Positions 32,690 through 42,650 of a DNA stretch of 64,000 nucleotides are shown here, one piece after another. A program made the translations under genes and the position numbers. Below the pieces are notes generated by a model. It ran no database searches. It worked only from the letters and a program-made list of their open reading frames with translations, and was not told the origin of the DNA. Location: contig NZ_PVTG01000003.1 in NCBI RefSeq assembly GCF_003002915.1, forward strand, positions 62,001-126,000, written 5' to 3'. The stretch is from Geodermatophilus tzadiensis (GTDB lineage Bacteria > Actinomycetota > Actinomycetes > Mycobacteriales > Geodermatophilaceae). The first letter of the stretch is position 1. The number at the start of each line of letters is the position of its first letter.

Positions 32690-34083
32690 TCGCGCTCTCC
32701 CTCGCCGAGGTCGCGCAGGCCGTCGGTGCCGCCGTCCCGCACGCCGCCGAGGCGACCGTGACCGGGGTGACCCTCGACTCGCGCGCCGTCGGTGCCGGCG
32801 ACCTGTTCGTCGCCGTCGCCGGGGAGCGGGTCGACGGCCACGACTACCTGGAGGCGGCAGCCGGCGCCGGCGCCGTCGCCGCGCTCACCACCCGCCCCGG
32901 CGGCCCGCTGCCCGCGCTGGTCGTCGACGACACCGTCGCCGCGCTCGGCCGGCTCGCCGCGGCCGTGCACCGGCGGCTGGCCGGCGGCGACCTGGTGACC
33001 GTCGGCATCACCGGCTCCTCGGGCAAGACCTCCACCAAGGACCTGCTCGGCCAGGTGCTCGGCACGGCCGGGCCCACGGTCAGCCCGCCCGGGTCCTACA
33101 ACAACGACATCGGCCTGCCGCTGACCGTGCTCTCGGCCGACGCGGACACCCGGTTCCTCGTGCTGGAGATGGGCGCCCGCGGCGTCGGCCACATCGCCCG
33201 GCTGTGCGCGGTCGCCCGGCCCGACGTCGGCGTGGTGCTCAACGTCGGCTCGGCGCACCTGGGCGAGTTCGGCTCGGCCGACGCCGTCGCCCTGGCCAAG
33301 GGCGAGCTGGTCGAGGCGCTGGCCGAGTCGGGTACCGCGGTGCTCAACGCCGACGACCCCCGGGTGCTCGGCATGGCACCCCGCACCCGCGCCCGCGTGG
33401 TCACCACCGGCCGCTCGGGCGACGCCGACGTCCGCGCCACGGGCGTCACGCTCGACGAGGCGGCCCGGCCCCGGTTCACGCTGGTCGCCGGGGGAGAGCA
33501 GCACCCGGTGGCGCTGCAGGTGGTCGGCGAGCACCAGGTGGCCAACGCGCTGTCGGCCGCGGCCGCCGCGATCGCCGCCGGGATGACGCCGGGCGCCGTC
33601 GCCACCGCCCTGTCGGCGGCCACCGCGCGCAGCCGCTGGCGCATGGAGGTCACTCGCCGCGCCGACGGCGTGACCGTGGTCAACGACGCCTACAACGCCA
33701 ACCCCGAGTCGATGCGGGCCGCGCTGGCCGCCGTCACCGGGATGCCCGCCGGCCGCCGGGTCGCCGTCCTCGGCGGCATGGCCGAGCTCGGCCCCACCGC
33801 CGGCGCGGAGCACGAGCGGCTGGGCCGCGACGCGGTGGCCGCCGGGGTGGACCTGCTCGTGGCCGTCGGGTCCGACGCGGCCGGGCTGGTCGCGGGCGCG
33901 ACCGCCGCCGGCGCCCGCGCGGGGGAGACCGCGGTGGCCGTGCCCGACCGGGCGGCGGCCCACCGACTGCTCACGGAGGTGCTGGTGCCCGGTGACGTCG
34001 TGCTGGTGAAGGCCAGCCGGTCCCACGGGCTGGAGCTGCTGGCCGCCGACCTGCTCGGTGCCGACGCCGGGGCAGGCGCGTGA
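32686..34083 (+). CDS. murF: UDP-MurNAc-tripeptide--D-Ala-D-Ala ligase MurF
   Basis: Mur ligase of 465 residues that adds D-Ala-D-Ala to finish the pentapeptide precursor. The N-terminal domain has TGVTLDSRAVGAGDLFVAV, the ATP loop is GITGSSGKTSTKDLL (near residue 106), the centre reads LEMGARGVGHIARLC and NVGSAHLGEFGS, and the C-terminal part includes VVNDAYNANPESMRAAL, the MurF hallmark. GTG start within the murE stop; its own stop overlaps mraY by GTGA, so three wall genes are translationally coupled. Confidence 0.96.
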   Translation: MIALSLAEVAQAVGAAVPHAAEATVTGVTLDSRAVGAGDLFVAVAGERVDGHDYLEAAAGAGAVAALTTRPGGPLPALVVDDTVAALGRLAAAVHRRLAGGDLVTVGITGSSGKTSTKDLLGQVLGTAGPTVSPPGSYNNDIGLPLTVLSADADTRFLVLEMGARGVGHIARLCAVARPDVGVVLNVGSAHLGEFGSADAVALAKGELVEALAESGTAVLNADDPRVLGMAPRTRARVVTTGRSGDADVRATGVTLDEAARPRFTLVAGGEQHPVALQVVGEHQVANALSAAAAAIAAGMTPGAVATALSAATARSRWRMEVTRRADGVTVVNDAYNANPESMRAALAAVTGMPAGRRVAVLGGMAELGPTAGAEHERLGRDAVAAGVDLLVAVGSDAAGLVAGATAAGARAGETAVAVPDRAAAHRLLTEVLVPGDVVLVKASRSHGLELLAADLLGADAGAGA

Positions 34084-35159
34084 AGTCCGTCCTCGTCGCC
34101 GCGTCGTTCGGGCTGATCATCTCGATCCTGTGCACGCCGCTGGCCGTGCGCGCGTTCCGGCGCCGCGGCTTCGGCCAGGAGATCCGCGACGACGGCCCCG
34201 AGTCGCACCTGTCGAAGAAGGGCACGCCCACCATGGGCGGCACCGTCATCGTCGGCGCGACCGTCGGGGGCTACCTGCTCGCCCACCTGTTCGTCATCAA
34301 CCAGCCCGGCCGCGGGGTCACCGCCACCGGCCTGCTGCTGCTGTTCCTCCTGGTGGGCCTGGGCACCGTCGGCTTCCTCGACGACTACCTCAAGATCCGC
34401 CACCGCCGCAGCCTCGGCCTGAACAAGACCGCCAAACTGGTCGGCCAGCTCGTCGTGGGCGTGGGCTTCGCCGTCCTGGCGCTGAACTTCCCCGACGAGG
34501 CCGGGGTGACACCGGCGTCGGAGTTCGTCTCCTACGTCCGCGACATCCAGCCGCTGTTCCTCAGCGCCATCGGCTTCGTGGTGCTGGCCTACCTGTTCAT
34601 CGCCGGGTTCTCCAACGCCGTCAACCTCACCGACGGCCTCGACGGGCTCGCCGCGGGCTGCTCGGCCATGGTCTTCGGCGCCTACGTCGTCATGAGCTTC
34701 TGGCAGTTCACCCACGACTGCGCCGCCACCGCGGTCGACGGCTGCTACCAGGTGCGCGACCCGCTCGACGTCACCCTGGTCGCGGCCGCGGCGATGGGCG
34801 CCTGCCTGGGCTTCCTGTGGTGGAACACCAGCCCGGCGCGGATCTTCATGGGCGACACCGGCTCGCTGGCCCTGGGCGGCCTGATGGCGGGCCTGGCCAT
34901 CGTCACCCGCACCGAGCTGCTGCTCGTCGTCCTCGGCGGGCTGTTCGTCGCGGTCACGCTCTCGGTGGTCATCCAGGTGGCCTTCTTCCGCGCCACCCGC
35001 CGGCGGGTGTTCCGGATGGCCCCGCTGCACCACCACTTCGAGCTGGCCGGGTGGGCGGAGAACACCGTCATCGTCCGGTTCTGGCTGGTCACCGGGATGG
35101 CCGTGGCGTTCGGCCTCGGCCTGTTCTACGCCGACTGGCTGACCGTCACCGGCCTGTGA
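34080..35159 (+). CDS. mraY: Phospho-MurNAc-pentapeptide transferase MraY
   Basis: Polytopic enzyme of 359 residues that transfers phospho-MurNAc-pentapeptide to undecaprenyl phosphate, forming lipid I. Ten or so hydrophobic helices are seen. Signatures: KKGTPTMGG on the first cytoplasmic loop, GFLDDYLKI (Asp-Asp), [20 protein letters not shown] and [11 protein letters not shown] (HHH loop). The loop after the NLTDGLDG helix ([16 protein letters not shown]) has a Cys pair facing outside. GTG start overlapping murF. It is followed not by murD but by a 173-bp gap holding a palindromic repeat. Confidence 0.96.
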   Translation: MKSVLVAASFGLIISILCTPLAVRAFRRRGFGQEIRDDGPESHLSKKGTPTMGGTVIVGATVGGYLLAHLFVINQPGRGVTATGLLLLFLLVGLGTVGFLDDYLKIRHRRSLGLNKTAKLVGQLVVGVGFAVLALNFPDEAGVTPASEFVSYVRDIQPLFLSAIGFVVLAYLFIAGFSNAVNLTDGLDGLAAGCSAMVFGAYVVMSFWQFTHDCAATAVDGCYQVRDPLDVTLVAAAAMGACLGFLWWNTSPARIFMGDTGSLALGGLMAGLAIVTRTELLLVVLGGLFVAVTLSVVIQVAFFRATRRRVFRMAPLHHHFELAGWAENTVIVRFWLVTGMAVAFGLGLFYADWLTVTGL

Positions 35160-35272
35160 CGAAGGACCCCCTCGTCCCCGGCACTCCGGCCCTCGTGCAG
35201 GGTCCCGCCGCGAGCCGGGGAGCGGTGGGGGGCACGGGGGTCCTTCGTCTGCGAGGGGGCCGTTCCGGCACC
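35160..35272 (+). repeat. Palindromic repeat copy A, at the place where murD is expected
   Basis: Starts GAAGGACCCCCTCG and ends CGAGGGGGCCGTTCC, with an 8-bp outer stem (35167-35174 with 35252-35259). An internal GGGGGTCCTTCG (35236-35247) also pairs perfectly with the left end over 12 bases. Same family as the copies after ftsZ, pgeF and wag31, but with a larger and different centre. It may terminate transcription after mraY. The remaining bases up to ftsW show no gene. Confidence 0.75.
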
Positions 35273-35332
35273 GCACCACGACACGCGCTGCGGCTGCACG
35301 GGCGCGGGCCGGTCAGCGGCGACGATGGCCGG

Positions 35333-36829
35333 ATGGACAGCCGGACCGCTCCGTCCCGCGGCGGCACCCGACGCACGCCCGGCCGGAGCGCCGCCCGCGG
35401 CCCAGCCGCCGGCACCCGGCCCCGGTTGCGCGGGCCGGCCTGGCTCGACGGCCCGATGACCAGCTGCCACCTGGTCATCGGCGCGGCCGGTCTGCTGCTG
35501 GCCATCGGCCTGGTCATGGTGTTCTCGGCCTCGGCCATCGAGGCCGCGCTCAACGACGAGCCGGCCTGGCAGCCGGGCCTCGACCAGCTGGTCTTCGCCG
35601 CACTGGGCCTGGTCGCGCTCGGCATCGCCGTGCGGCTGCCGGTGGGGCTGGTGCGCCGCTGGTCGCCGGTGGCGCTCCTCGGCGTCGCCGTCCTGCTGCT
35701 CGCCGTCCTGGTCCCCGGCATCGGCACCGAGTACAACGGCTCCCGCGCCTGGATCAGCCTCGGGTTCACCGACTTCCAGCCCTCGGAGCTGTCCAAGCTG
35801 GTGCTGGCCCTGTGGGGCGCGCACGTGCTGGCGGCGCGCGGGCGGCTCCTCACGGTCCGCACGCTGCTGGTGCCGCTGGTCCCGGCCTTCCTCGTGCTGT
35901 GCGTCCTGCTCATCCTCGAGCCGGACTTCGGCGCGGTGGTCAGCCTCGCGCTGGTGCTCCTCGGCCTGCTGTGGGCGGGCGGGGCGCCGTGGCGGGTGTG
36001 GTCGGTGCTGGGCGCGTCCGCCGTCACCGGCGTCGTCCTCCTGGTGTGGGCCGCGCCGTACCGGCTGGAGCGGATCACCGCGTTCCTCGACCCCTTCGCC
36101 GACCCCACCGACACCGGCTTCCAGGCCATCCGCGGCTTCTACGCGCTGGCCACCGGCGGGCTGTGGGGCGTGGGCCTGGGCAACAGCGCCATGAAGTGGA
36201 ACCTGCTGCCCGAGGCGGAGTCGGACTACATCTTCGCGATCATCGGCGAGGAGCTCGGCTTCCTCGGCTGCCTGGTGGTGGTCACGCTCTACGCGGTGCT
36301 GGCCTACGCCGGCTTCCGCATCGCCCGCCGCGCGGCCGACCGCTTCGTCCAGCTGGCCAGCGTGGCCATCACCGTGTGGCTGGTCGGCCAGGCGGCCATG
36401 AACATGGGGTACGTCGTCGGCCTGCTCCCGGTCACCGGCGTCACCCTGCCGCTCGTGTCCGCCGGTGGCACCTCGCTGGTGCTCACCCTCTTCATCGTGG
36501 GGATCCTCATCCGCTTCGCACGGTCCGAGCCCGAGGCCATCGAGCACGCCCGGCGCACCGAGCGCGGCCGCCTGGCCCGCTGGCTGCTGCCGGTGCCCGA
36601 GCACGCCGTCGACCCCGTCCGGCCCCGCCGGTCGCGCCCCGGGCGCGGCGACGGCGGCCCGGCCGCCCGCCCGGGTGCGCTGCCGCGGCGCCCGGTCGAC
36701 GCCCGTCCCGTCCGCCGGCCCGCCGAGGTGCCGCGGCCCGACCGGCGCGCCGCGCCGTCGCCGGGCCGCCGTCCCGAGCGCGACCGCGTGCCGGCCCGCC
36801 CGGCCGACCGCCCGGGACGCTCCCGGTGA
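35333..36829 (+). CDS. ftsW: Lipid II polymerase FtsW (SEDS family)
   Basis: SEDS glycosyltransferase of 498 residues with about ten hydrophobic helices from residue 40 to 395. Signatures include [52 protein letters not shown] (catalytic-loop Asp) and [19 protein letters not shown] basic Arg/Pro-rich tail of about 100 residues extends into the cytoplasm, as in mycobacterial FtsW where such tails contact FtsZ or FtsI. ATG start; the ribosome site is weak. It overlaps murG by GTGA. The 173-bp gap before it means it may have its own promoter. Confidence 0.93.
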   Translation: MDSRTAPSRGGTRRTPGRSAARGPAAGTRPRLRGPAWLDGPMTSCHLVIGAAGLLLAIGLVMVFSASAIEAALNDEPAWQPGLDQLVFAALGLVALGIAVRLPVGLVRRWSPVALLGVAVLLLAVLVPGIGTEYNGSRAWISLGFTDFQPSELSKLVLALWGAHVLAARGRLLTVRTLLVPLVPAFLVLCVLLILEPDFGAVVSLALVLLGLLWAGGAPWRVWSVLGASAVTGVVLLVWAAPYRLERITAFLDPFADPTDTGFQAIRGFYALATGGLWGVGLGNSAMKWNLLPEAESDYIFAIIGEELGFLGCLVVVTLYAVLAYAGFRIARRAADRFVQLASVAITVWLVGQAAMNMGYVVGLLPVTGVTLPLVSAGGTSLVLTLFIVGILIRFARSEPEAIEHARRTERGRLARWLLPVPEHAVDPVRPRRSRPGRGDGGPAARPGALPRRPVDARPVRRPAEVPRPDRRAAPSPGRRPERDRVPARPADRPGRSR

Positions 36830-37935
36830 CCGCCGGGGGAGCGCGCAGCGTCGTGCTCGCCGGCGGGGGCACCGGCGGGCACATCGAGCCGATGCTCGCG
36901 CTGGCCGACGCGCTGCGCCGCCGGGACGCCGGCCTGCGGATCACCTGCCTGGGCACCGCCCGCGGCATGGAGACCCGGCTGGTCCCGGCGCGCGGCTACG
37001 ACCTGCGGCTGATCCCGCCGGTGCCGCTGCCGCGCCGGCCCACCCTCGACCTGCTGCGGGTGCCCGGCCGGGTGCGCCGCTCGGTCGCCGAGACCCGCGC
37101 GCTGCTCGGTGAGGTGGACGCCGACGTCGTCGTCGGGTTCGGCGGCTACGTCGCGCTGCCGGCCTACCTCGCCGCGCGCCGGGCGGGCGTGCCGGTGGTC
37201 GTGCACGAGCAGAACGCGCTGCCGGGGCTGGCCAACCGGGTCGGTGCCCGGATCGCCGCGCGGGTCGCCGTCACCGTGCCCGGCACGCCGCTGCACCGCG
37301 GCGAGCACGTCGGCATGCCGCTGCGCGCGTCGATCACCACCCTCGACCGAGCCGCACGCCGCGCCGAGGCCCGGGCCGCCTTCGGCCTGGACGCCGACCG
37401 GCCGACGCTGCTCGTCTTCGGCGGGTCGCAGGGCGCCGCGTCGCTCAACCGGGCCGCCGTCGCCGCGGCCGACGTGCTCACCGCCGCCGGCATCCAGGTG
37501 CTGCACGCCCGCGGCCCCAAGAACACCGACGTCACCGTGCCGCCCCGCCCGGCGGGCGAGGCGCCCTACGCCGTCGTCGACTACCTGGAGCGGATGGACC
37601 TCGCCTACGCCGCCGCCGACCTGGCGCTGTGCCGCTCGGGCGCGGTCACCGTGGCCGAGCTCTCCGCCGTCGGCCTGCCCGCCGCGTTCGTGCCCCTGCC
37701 CATCGGCAACGGCGAGCAGCGGCGCAACGCGCTGCCGGTGGTCGAGGCCGGCGGCGGGTTCCTGGTCGACGACGCCGACCTGTCCGCGGCGTGGATCGGG
37801 TCGACGCTCGTCCCGCTGCTCACCGACCCCGCAGCCCTGGCCGGGTACGCCGCGCACGCCGCCGCGGCCGGCGTCCCCGACGCCGACGACCGGCTGGCCG
37901 ACATCGTCCTGGAGGTGGCGACCGGTGACCGCTGA
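36826..37935 (+). CDS. murG: Lipid II synthase MurG (GlcNAc transferase)
   Basis: GT-B glycosyltransferase of 369 residues that adds GlcNAc to lipid I at the inner membrane face. The N-terminal loop [19 protein letters not shown] is the MurG glycine-rich signature; [16 protein letters not shown] and [14 protein letters not shown] follow, and the C-terminal UDP-GlcNAc domain reads [32 protein letters not shown] and [16 protein letters not shown] start overlaps ftsW. The 3' end overlaps murC by 11 bp. IGNGEQ replaces the more usual AADDHQ at the nucleotide-sugar site, which is normal for actinobacteria. Confidence 0.95.
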   Translation: MTAGGARSVVLAGGGTGGHIEPMLALADALRRRDAGLRITCLGTARGMETRLVPARGYDLRLIPPVPLPRRPTLDLLRVPGRVRRSVAETRALLGEVDADVVVGFGGYVALPAYLAARRAGVPVVVHEQNALPGLANRVGARIAARVAVTVPGTPLHRGEHVGMPLRASITTLDRAARRAEARAAFGLDADRPTLLVFGGSQGAASLNRAAVAAADVLTAAGIQVLHARGPKNTDVTVPPRPAGEAPYAVVDYLERMDLAYAAADLALCRSGAVTVAELSAVGLPAAFVPLPIGNGEQRRNALPVVEAGGGFLVDDADLSAAWIGSTLVPLLTDPAALAGYAAHAAAAGVPDADDRLADIVLEVATGDR

Positions 37936-39367
37936 CGCGACCGCCGCGTGGACCGCGCCGGTGCCCGCGCTGGAGGAGCTCGGCGCGGTGCACCTCGTCG
38001 GGATCGGCGGTGCCGGCATGAGCGGCATCGCGCGCATCCTGCTGGCCCGCGGGGTGACCGTGTCCGGCAGCGACCGCCGCGACACCCCGACCCTGCTGGC
38101 GCTGCGGGCACTGGGCGCCCGGGTGGAGCTCGGCCACGACGCCGCGCACCTCGGCGACGCCGACACCGTGGTGGTGTCCTCGGCGATCCGCGAGGACAAC
38201 CCCGAGCTCGCCGCCGCCCGGGAGCGCGGGCTGCGGGTGCTGCCCCGCGCGGTCGCCCTGGCGGTGGTGATGGCCGGACGGCGCAGCGTCGCCGTCGCCG
38301 GCACCCACGGCAAGACCTCGACCACCTCGATGCTCACCGTGGCCGTGCAGGCCTGCGGCGTCGACGCCTCCTTCGCCATCGGCGGCGACCTCAACGAGTC
38401 GGGCAGCAACGCGCACGCGGGGGAGGGCGACGTCTTCGTCGCCGAGGCCGACGAGAGCGACCGCTCCTTCCTGCTGCTGGCGCCGTTCGGGGGGATCGTC
38501 ACCAACGTCGAGGCCGACCACCTGGACAACTACGGCGACCTGGCCGCGGTCGAGGCTGCCTTCGACCGGTTCCTGCAGACCCTCGACCCGGCGGGCTTCG
38601 TCGTGCTGTGCGCCGACGACCCGGGCTCCGCGCGGCTGCGCGGCGTCCCGACGCCGGCGCGGGTGCGCACCTACGGCACCGCGGCGGACGCCGACCTGCG
38701 GCTGGTCGACCTCGAGGTCGCCCAGGACGCCACCAGCTGGACCGCCGTCCTCGACGGCACCGAGCTCGGCCGCGTGCGCATCCGGGTGCCCGGCGAGCAC
38801 ATGGCCCGCAACAGCGCCGCGGCGCTGCTCGCCGGGCTCGAGCTGGGCATGCCCGCGGCGGGGCTGGTGGCCGGGCTGGAGCGCTTCGGCGGGGTGCACC
38901 GCCGCTTCGAGCTGAAGGGCACCGCCGCGGGCGTGCGGGTCTACGACGACTACGCCCACCACCCCACCGAGGTGACCGCCCAGCTGCGCGCCGCGCGGGC
39001 CGTGGCGGGGGAGGGCCGCGTGGTGGTGGCCTTCCAGCCGCACCTCTACAGCCGGACCCGCGAGTTCGCGGCCGCCTTCGGTGAGGCCCTGGGCCTGGCC
39101 GACGAGGTCGTGGTCATGGACGTCTACGGCGCCCGCGAGGACCCCGTCCCCGGCGTCACCGGCGCCATGGTCGCCGACGCCGTGCCGCTGCCGGCCGAGC
39201 GGGTGCACTTCGAGCCCTCCTGGTCGGCGGCCGCCCCGGCCCTGGCCGCCCGCGCCCGTCCCGGCGACCTGGTGATCACCATGGGCGCCGGCAACGTCTC
39301 GATGGTCGGCCCCGAGGTGCTCGCCGCGCTCACCGGCAACGGCGGCGGCGCCGACCCCGACCGGTGA
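37925..39367 (+). CDS. murC: UDP-N-acetylmuramate--L-alanine ligase MurC
   Basis: First Mur ligase of the stem-peptide pathway, 480 residues. N-terminal Rossmann-like motif [21 protein letters not shown] loop [14 protein letters not shown] (near residue 128), central [14 protein letters not shown] and [12 protein letters not shown], and C-terminal [17 protein letters not shown] with FQPHLYSRT. These separate MurC from MurD, so it is not a substitute for the missing murD. GTG start lies inside the murG gene (11-bp overlap); the stop overlaps ftsQ by GTGA. Confidence 0.95.
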   Translation: MTADATAAWTAPVPALEELGAVHLVGIGGAGMSGIARILLARGVTVSGSDRRDTPTLLALRALGARVELGHDAAHLGDADTVVVSSAIREDNPELAAARERGLRVLPRAVALAVVMAGRRSVAVAGTHGKTSTTSMLTVAVQACGVDASFAIGGDLNESGSNAHAGEGDVFVAEADESDRSFLLLAPFGGIVTNVEADHLDNYGDLAAVEAAFDRFLQTLDPAGFVVLCADDPGSARLRGVPTPARVRTYGTAADADLRLVDLEVAQDATSWTAVLDGTELGRVRIRVPGEHMARNSAAALLAGLELGMPAAGLVAGLERFGGVHRRFELKGTAAGVRVYDDYAHHPTEVTAQLRAARAVAGEGRVVVAFQPHLYSRTREFAAAFGEALGLADEVVVMDVYGAREDPVPGVTGAMVADAVPLPAERVHFEPSWSAAAPALAARARPGDLVITMGAGNVSMVGPEVLAALTGNGGGADPDR

Positions 39368-40152
39368 GCCGCACCGGCCGCACGACCGCCGACCGGGAGC
39401 GCGCGGTCCCGGCGGAGGTCGTCCGGCCGGCGCCCCGCCGCCGGCGGCCCGACACCCCGGCCGAGCGGCGCCGCCGCCGGCTGGTCCGCGTGGTCCTCGC
39501 CCTCGCGGCGGTCGCCGCCGTGTGGTGGGCGGTGTGGGCCAGCCCGCTGCTGGCCGTGCAGACGGTCCGGGTCGACGGCGCCACCACGCTGACCGCCGAG
39601 CAGGTGCGCACCGCGGCCGGTGTGGCCGAGGGCACGCCGCTGCTGCGGGTCGACGTCGACGCCGCCGCCGGTCGCGTCGCCCGGCTGCCCCAGGTCGCCT
39701 CGGTGGAGGTCACCCGGGGCTGGCCGCGCAGCGTGGTCGTCACCGTCGTCGAGCGGCGACCGGTCGCCGTCGTCGAGCAGGCCGGCACCCGCTCCCTCGT
39801 CGACGCCGACGGCGTGCTGTTCGACACCGTCACCGGCCCGTCGCCTGCCGGCGTCGTCCCGCTGGACGTCGCCGACCCCGGTCCCGACGACCCGGCCACG
39901 CGCGCGGCGCTCGGCGCGCTGGTCTCGCTGCCGGCGGACGTGCGCGGCGAGGTGGCGGCCGCCTCGGCGAGCTCCGGCGAGGGCGTCACGCTGACCCTCG
40001 CCGACGGCACCACCGTCGTGTGGGGTGGCGCGGACGACGCCGCCGGCAAGTCCGACGTCCTCGTCGCCCTGCTCGCCCAGCTCGCCTCCGGAGCCCTGGA
40101 GCCGGCGGGCACGATCGACGTCAGCGCACCCGGCGCCGCCGTCCTCCGCTGA
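39364..40152 (+). CDS. ftsQ: Cell division protein FtsQ/DivIB
   Basis: Bitopic septal protein of 262 residues. A basic, Arg/Pro-rich cytoplasmic lead (to residue 40) precedes one membrane helix (LVRVVLALAAVAAVWWAVW), then the POTRA domain starting VQTVRVDGATTLTAEQVR and continuing LPQVASVEVTRGWPRSVVVTVVERRPVAVV, and a beta domain with SLVDADGVLFD. FtsQ links early and late division proteins. GTG start overlapping murC. It is the last gene before the ftsZ promoter region. Confidence 0.92.
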   Translation: MSRTGRTTADRERAVPAEVVRPAPRRRRPDTPAERRRRRLVRVVLALAAVAAVWWAVWASPLLAVQTVRVDGATTLTAEQVRTAAGVAEGTPLLRVDVDAAAGRVARLPQVASVEVTRGWPRSVVVTVVERRPVAVVEQAGTRSLVDADGVLFDTVTGPSPAGVVPLDVADPGPDDPATRAALGALVSLPADVRGEVAAASASSGEGVTLTLADGTTVVWGGADDAAGKSDVLVALLAQLASGALEPAGTIDVSAPGAAVLR

Positions 40153-40518
40153 GGACCTCCGGCTCGTCGCCGTGCGTGTCGGGGCGGGCGCGCACCGCTG
40201 CGACGACGGCCGCGGCCGACACGCCCACCGGCGCGACACGCCCGACACGGCAGATGACCTGTCGAGTTCCGCATGACGGCCCCTGGAGCGGGTCTCGACC
40301 CGAACCTGAGGCTCGGCACAGGCGGGTCGTCACCGACCGTGGTGCAGATGTGACCAGCGGGTCGCCGGAGGTCCGTGGTGTTCGACTCCTGCGACACGCC
40401 GGGCCGGGGAGGGTGCTTGTAGGCCGCGTGAACGCCCACCTAACTTCGTGCGCGTCGACCCAGTTGACATAACTATAAGGCTTTACTTGAGGATGAGGGT
40501 CGAGGTCGGGAGCCCCAC
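40153..40518 (+). promoter_or_regulatory. ftsQ-ftsZ intergenic region with ftsZ promoter
   Basis: A 366-bp gap without a gene. Its last 60 bases are the most AT-rich stretch of the dcw cluster: TTGACA at 40464-40469 is followed by TAACTATAAGG and CTTTACTTGAGGATGAGGG, resembling the conserved region before ftsZ in other actinobacteria (from memory). The -10 cannot be fixed with confidence. The upstream part is GC-rich with CGACACGCCC-type repeats of no clear role. Confidence 0.6.
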
Positions 40519-41790
40519 ATGACACCTCCGCACAACTACCTCGCGGTCATCAAGGTCGTCGGCATCGGCGGCGGTGGTGTGAACGCGGTCAACCGGATGA
40601 TCGAGGTCGGTCTGAAGGGCGTCGAGTTCATCGCCATCAACACCGATGCGCAGGCGCTGCTGATGAGCGACGCCGACGTCAAGCTCGACGTCGGCCGCGA
40701 GCTCACCCGCGGCCTGGGCGCCGGCGCCCAGCCCGACGTCGGCCGTCAGGCCGCCGAGGACCACCGCGAGGAGATCGAGGAGGTGCTCAAGGGCGCCGAC
40801 ATGGTCTTCGTGACCGCCGGCGAGGGCGGTGGCACCGGCACCGGCGGCGCGCCCGTCGTGGCCTCGATCGCCCGCAAGCTCGGCGCGCTGACCATCGGTG
40901 TGGTCACCCGGCCGTTCTCCTTCGAGGGCAAGCGCCGCGCGGTGCAGGCCGAGTCGGGGATCGAGGAGCTGCGCAACGAGTGCGACACGCTCATCGTCAT
41001 CCCCAACGACCGGCTGCTGCAGCTCGGTGACCGCAACGTCAGCGTCATGGACGCCTTCCGGACCGCCGACCAGGTCCTGCTCTCGGGTGTCCAGGGCATC
41101 ACCGACCTGATCACCACCCCCGGCCTGATCAACCTGGACTTCGCCGACGTCAAGTCGGTCATGTCCGGGGCGGGCTCGGCGCTCATGGGCATCGGCAGCG
41201 CGCGGGGCGACAACCGGGCGCTGCTGGCAGCCGAGCAGGCGATCGCCAGCCCGCTGCTGGAGGCCTCGATGGAGGGCGCCCACGGCGTGCTGCTGTCGAT
41301 CTCCGGCGGCTCGGACCTCGGCCTGTTCGAGATCAACGAGGCCGCCTCGCTGGTCTCCGACGCCGCGCACGCCGACGCCAACATCATCTTCGGCGCGGTC
41401 ATCGACGACGCCCTCGGCGACGAGGTGCGGGTGACCGTCATCGCCGCGGGCTTCGACGGCGGCCGTCCCTCGGCGCGCAAGGAGGGCGGCGTGGCCGCGG
41501 TGCCGGCCGCCCCACCGGCGCCGCCGCGCGCCCAGCCGTCGCTGCCGTCGGCCCCGAGCCTGCCGCGCGCCACCGGCGACCGGCTGGTCGGCCAGGTGCC
41601 TCCGGCGCCGGCCGCCACCCCGGCCCCGGTCCGCCCGGCGCCGCAGGGGGGCCTCACCGTCCCGCCGCTGCCGCCGGTGCACAACGCCGCCGCCGCGACC
41701 GGATCGGCCACCCCGGCCGCCGGCCGCCGCCCCCTGGGCAACGAGGACTTCGAGGAGGAGCTCGACATCCCGGAGTTCCTCCGCCAGTAG
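40519..41790 (+). CDS. ftsZ: Cell division GTPase FtsZ
   Basis: Tubulin-like GTPase of 423 residues that forms the Z-ring. After a short lead ([20 protein letters not shown]), the tubulin signature GGGTGTG sits near residues 103-109; [18 protein letters not shown] (T7-loop Asp) and [12 protein letters not shown] follow. A Pro/Ala-rich linker of about 90 residues leads to the conserved C-terminal tail DIPEFLR that binds SepF and other partners. ATG start, GGGAGC upstream. Its own promoter region precedes it, and a palindromic repeat follows three bases after the stop. Confidence 0.97.
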   Translation: MTPPHNYLAVIKVVGIGGGGVNAVNRMIEVGLKGVEFIAINTDAQALLMSDADVKLDVGRELTRGLGAGAQPDVGRQAAEDHREEIEEVLKGADMVFVTAGEGGGTGTGGAPVVASIARKLGALTIGVVTRPFSFEGKRRAVQAESGIEELRNECDTLIVIPNDRLLQLGDRNVSVMDAFRTADQVLLSGVQGITDLITTPGLINLDFADVKSVMSGAGSALMGIGSARGDNRALLAAEQAIASPLLEASMEGAHGVLLSISGGSDLGLFEINEAASLVSDAAHADANIIFGAVIDDALGDEVRVTVIAAGFDGGRPSARKEGGVAAVPAAPPAPPRAQPSLPSAPSLPRATGDRLVGQVPPAPAATPAPVRPAPQGGLTVPPLPPVHNAAAATGSATPAAGRRPLGNEDFEEELDIPEFLRQ

Positions 41791-41792
41791 GA

Positions 41793-41863
41793 GAAGGACC
41801 CCCGTGCCCCCCACCCCTCGCTCCGCTCGGGGCGGGCCCCTGCACGGGGGCCGTTCCAGCACC
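41793..41863 (+). repeat. Palindromic repeat copy B, after ftsZ
   Basis: GAAGGACCCCCGTGC at the left and GCACGGGGGCCGTTCC at the right form a 9-bp stem (41799-41807 with 41842-41850). The centre has CCCCACCCCTCGC and CTCGGGGCGGGCCCCT, which pair in a second stem. Copy D has the same layout with a different stem sequence. Likely terminator of ftsZ. Confidence 0.8.
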
Positions 41864-41881
41864 TCACCCGCCTCGCCGGCG

Positions 41882-42583
41882 GTGCGCCCTCGACGGGTGG
41901 TCACCGACCGGCGGGGCGGCTCGTCGCGGCCGCCCTACGACGCGTTCAACCTGGGCGGGCACGTCGGCGACGACGCGGGCGACGTCGCGGCCAACCGGGC
42001 CCGGCTGGCGCGCGAGCTCGGCGTGCCCGGCGACCGGCTGGTGTGGATGGACCAGGTCCACGGCACCGGCGTCGCCGTCGTCGACGGGCCGGTCGACGGG
42101 CCGCTGCCCGCCACCGACGCCCTGGTCACCCGCACGCCGGGCCTGGTGCTGTGCGTGCTCGTCGCCGACTGCGTGCCGGTGCTGCTCGCCGACCCGGTCG
42201 CCGGCGTCGTCGCCGCGGTGCACGCCGGCCGGGAGGGGCTCCGGCAGGGCGTCGTCCCGGCGACGCTCGCCGCCATGGCCCGGCTCGGCAGCCGCCCGGG
42301 CGACACCACCGCGCTGCTGGGGCCGGCCGTGTGCGGCGCCGACTACGAGGTGCCCCGGGCCATGCAGGCTGAGGTGGCCCGGGTGGCACCGGCGGCCGCC
42401 GTCCGCACGCGCACCGGGACGCCGGGGCTGGACCTGCGCGCCGGGCTCGCGGAGCTCCTGACCCGCGCCGGGGTCGCGCAGGTGGTGCACGACCCGCGCT
42501 GCACCGTCGAGGACCGGCGGCTGTTCAGCCACCGCCGCGACGGCGTCACCGGCCGCCAGGCCGGCGTCACCTGGCTCGGTTGA
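41882..42583 (+). CDS. pgeF: PgeF/YfiH family purine nucleoside phosphorylase-like (laccase-domain) protein
   Basis: A 233-residue member of the polyphenol-oxidase/YfiH family, now linked to purine nucleoside phosphorolysis and to proofreading of peptidoglycan precursors in E. coli. Signatures: YDAFNLGGHVGDD, WMDQVHGTGVAVV (His), TPGLVLCVLVADCVPVLLAD (Cys), GVVAAVHAGREGLRQGVV (His; the usual WRG is GRE) and DPRCTVEDRRLFSHRRDG. The GTG at 41882 gives the normal family start VRPRRVVTDRRGG; starts further left would run through the palindromic repeat. It sits between ftsZ and the YggS gene as in many actinobacteria. Confidence 0.9.
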   Translation: MRPRRVVTDRRGGSSRPPYDAFNLGGHVGDDAGDVAANRARLARELGVPGDRLVWMDQVHGTGVAVVDGPVDGPLPATDALVTRTPGLVLCVLVADCVPVLLADPVAGVVAAVHAGREGLRQGVVPATLAAMARLGSRPGDTTALLGPAVCGADYEVPRAMQAEVARVAPAAAVRTRTGTPGLDLRAGLAELLTRAGVAQVVHDPRCTVEDRRLFSHRRDGVTGRQAGVTWLG

Positions 42584-42616
42584 CGGACCCTCCTGCTCCC
42601 GTCCCCTGCAGGAGGG
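42582..42616 (+). terminator. Palindromic repeat copy C, short form, after pgeF
   Basis: GGACCCTCCTGC and GCAGGAGGGCCG form a 9-bp perfect stem (42588-42596 with 42608-42616) with an 11-base loop, right at the pgeF stop. The outer blocks match the longer repeats after ftsZ and wag31, but the inner hairpin is missing. Confidence 0.7.
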
Positions 42617-42650
42617 CCGCGCCCGTCCGTCACGGGGCAGGATCGGGGAC

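Noticed and set aside
35160..35332. Remnant of a murD gene
   Set aside because: No stretch translates to Mur ligase motifs in any frame; the gap is explained by the palindromic repeat and the ftsW leader.
37925..39367. Possibility that this ligase gene is the missing murD
   Set aside because: [15 protein letters not shown] and DDYAHHPTE are MurC signatures and it sits in the normal murC position.
40464..40492. Complete -35/-10 promoter call for ftsZ
   Set aside because: TTGACA is clear but the sequence 16-18 bp downstream (CTTGAGG) is a poor -10, so only the region is reported.
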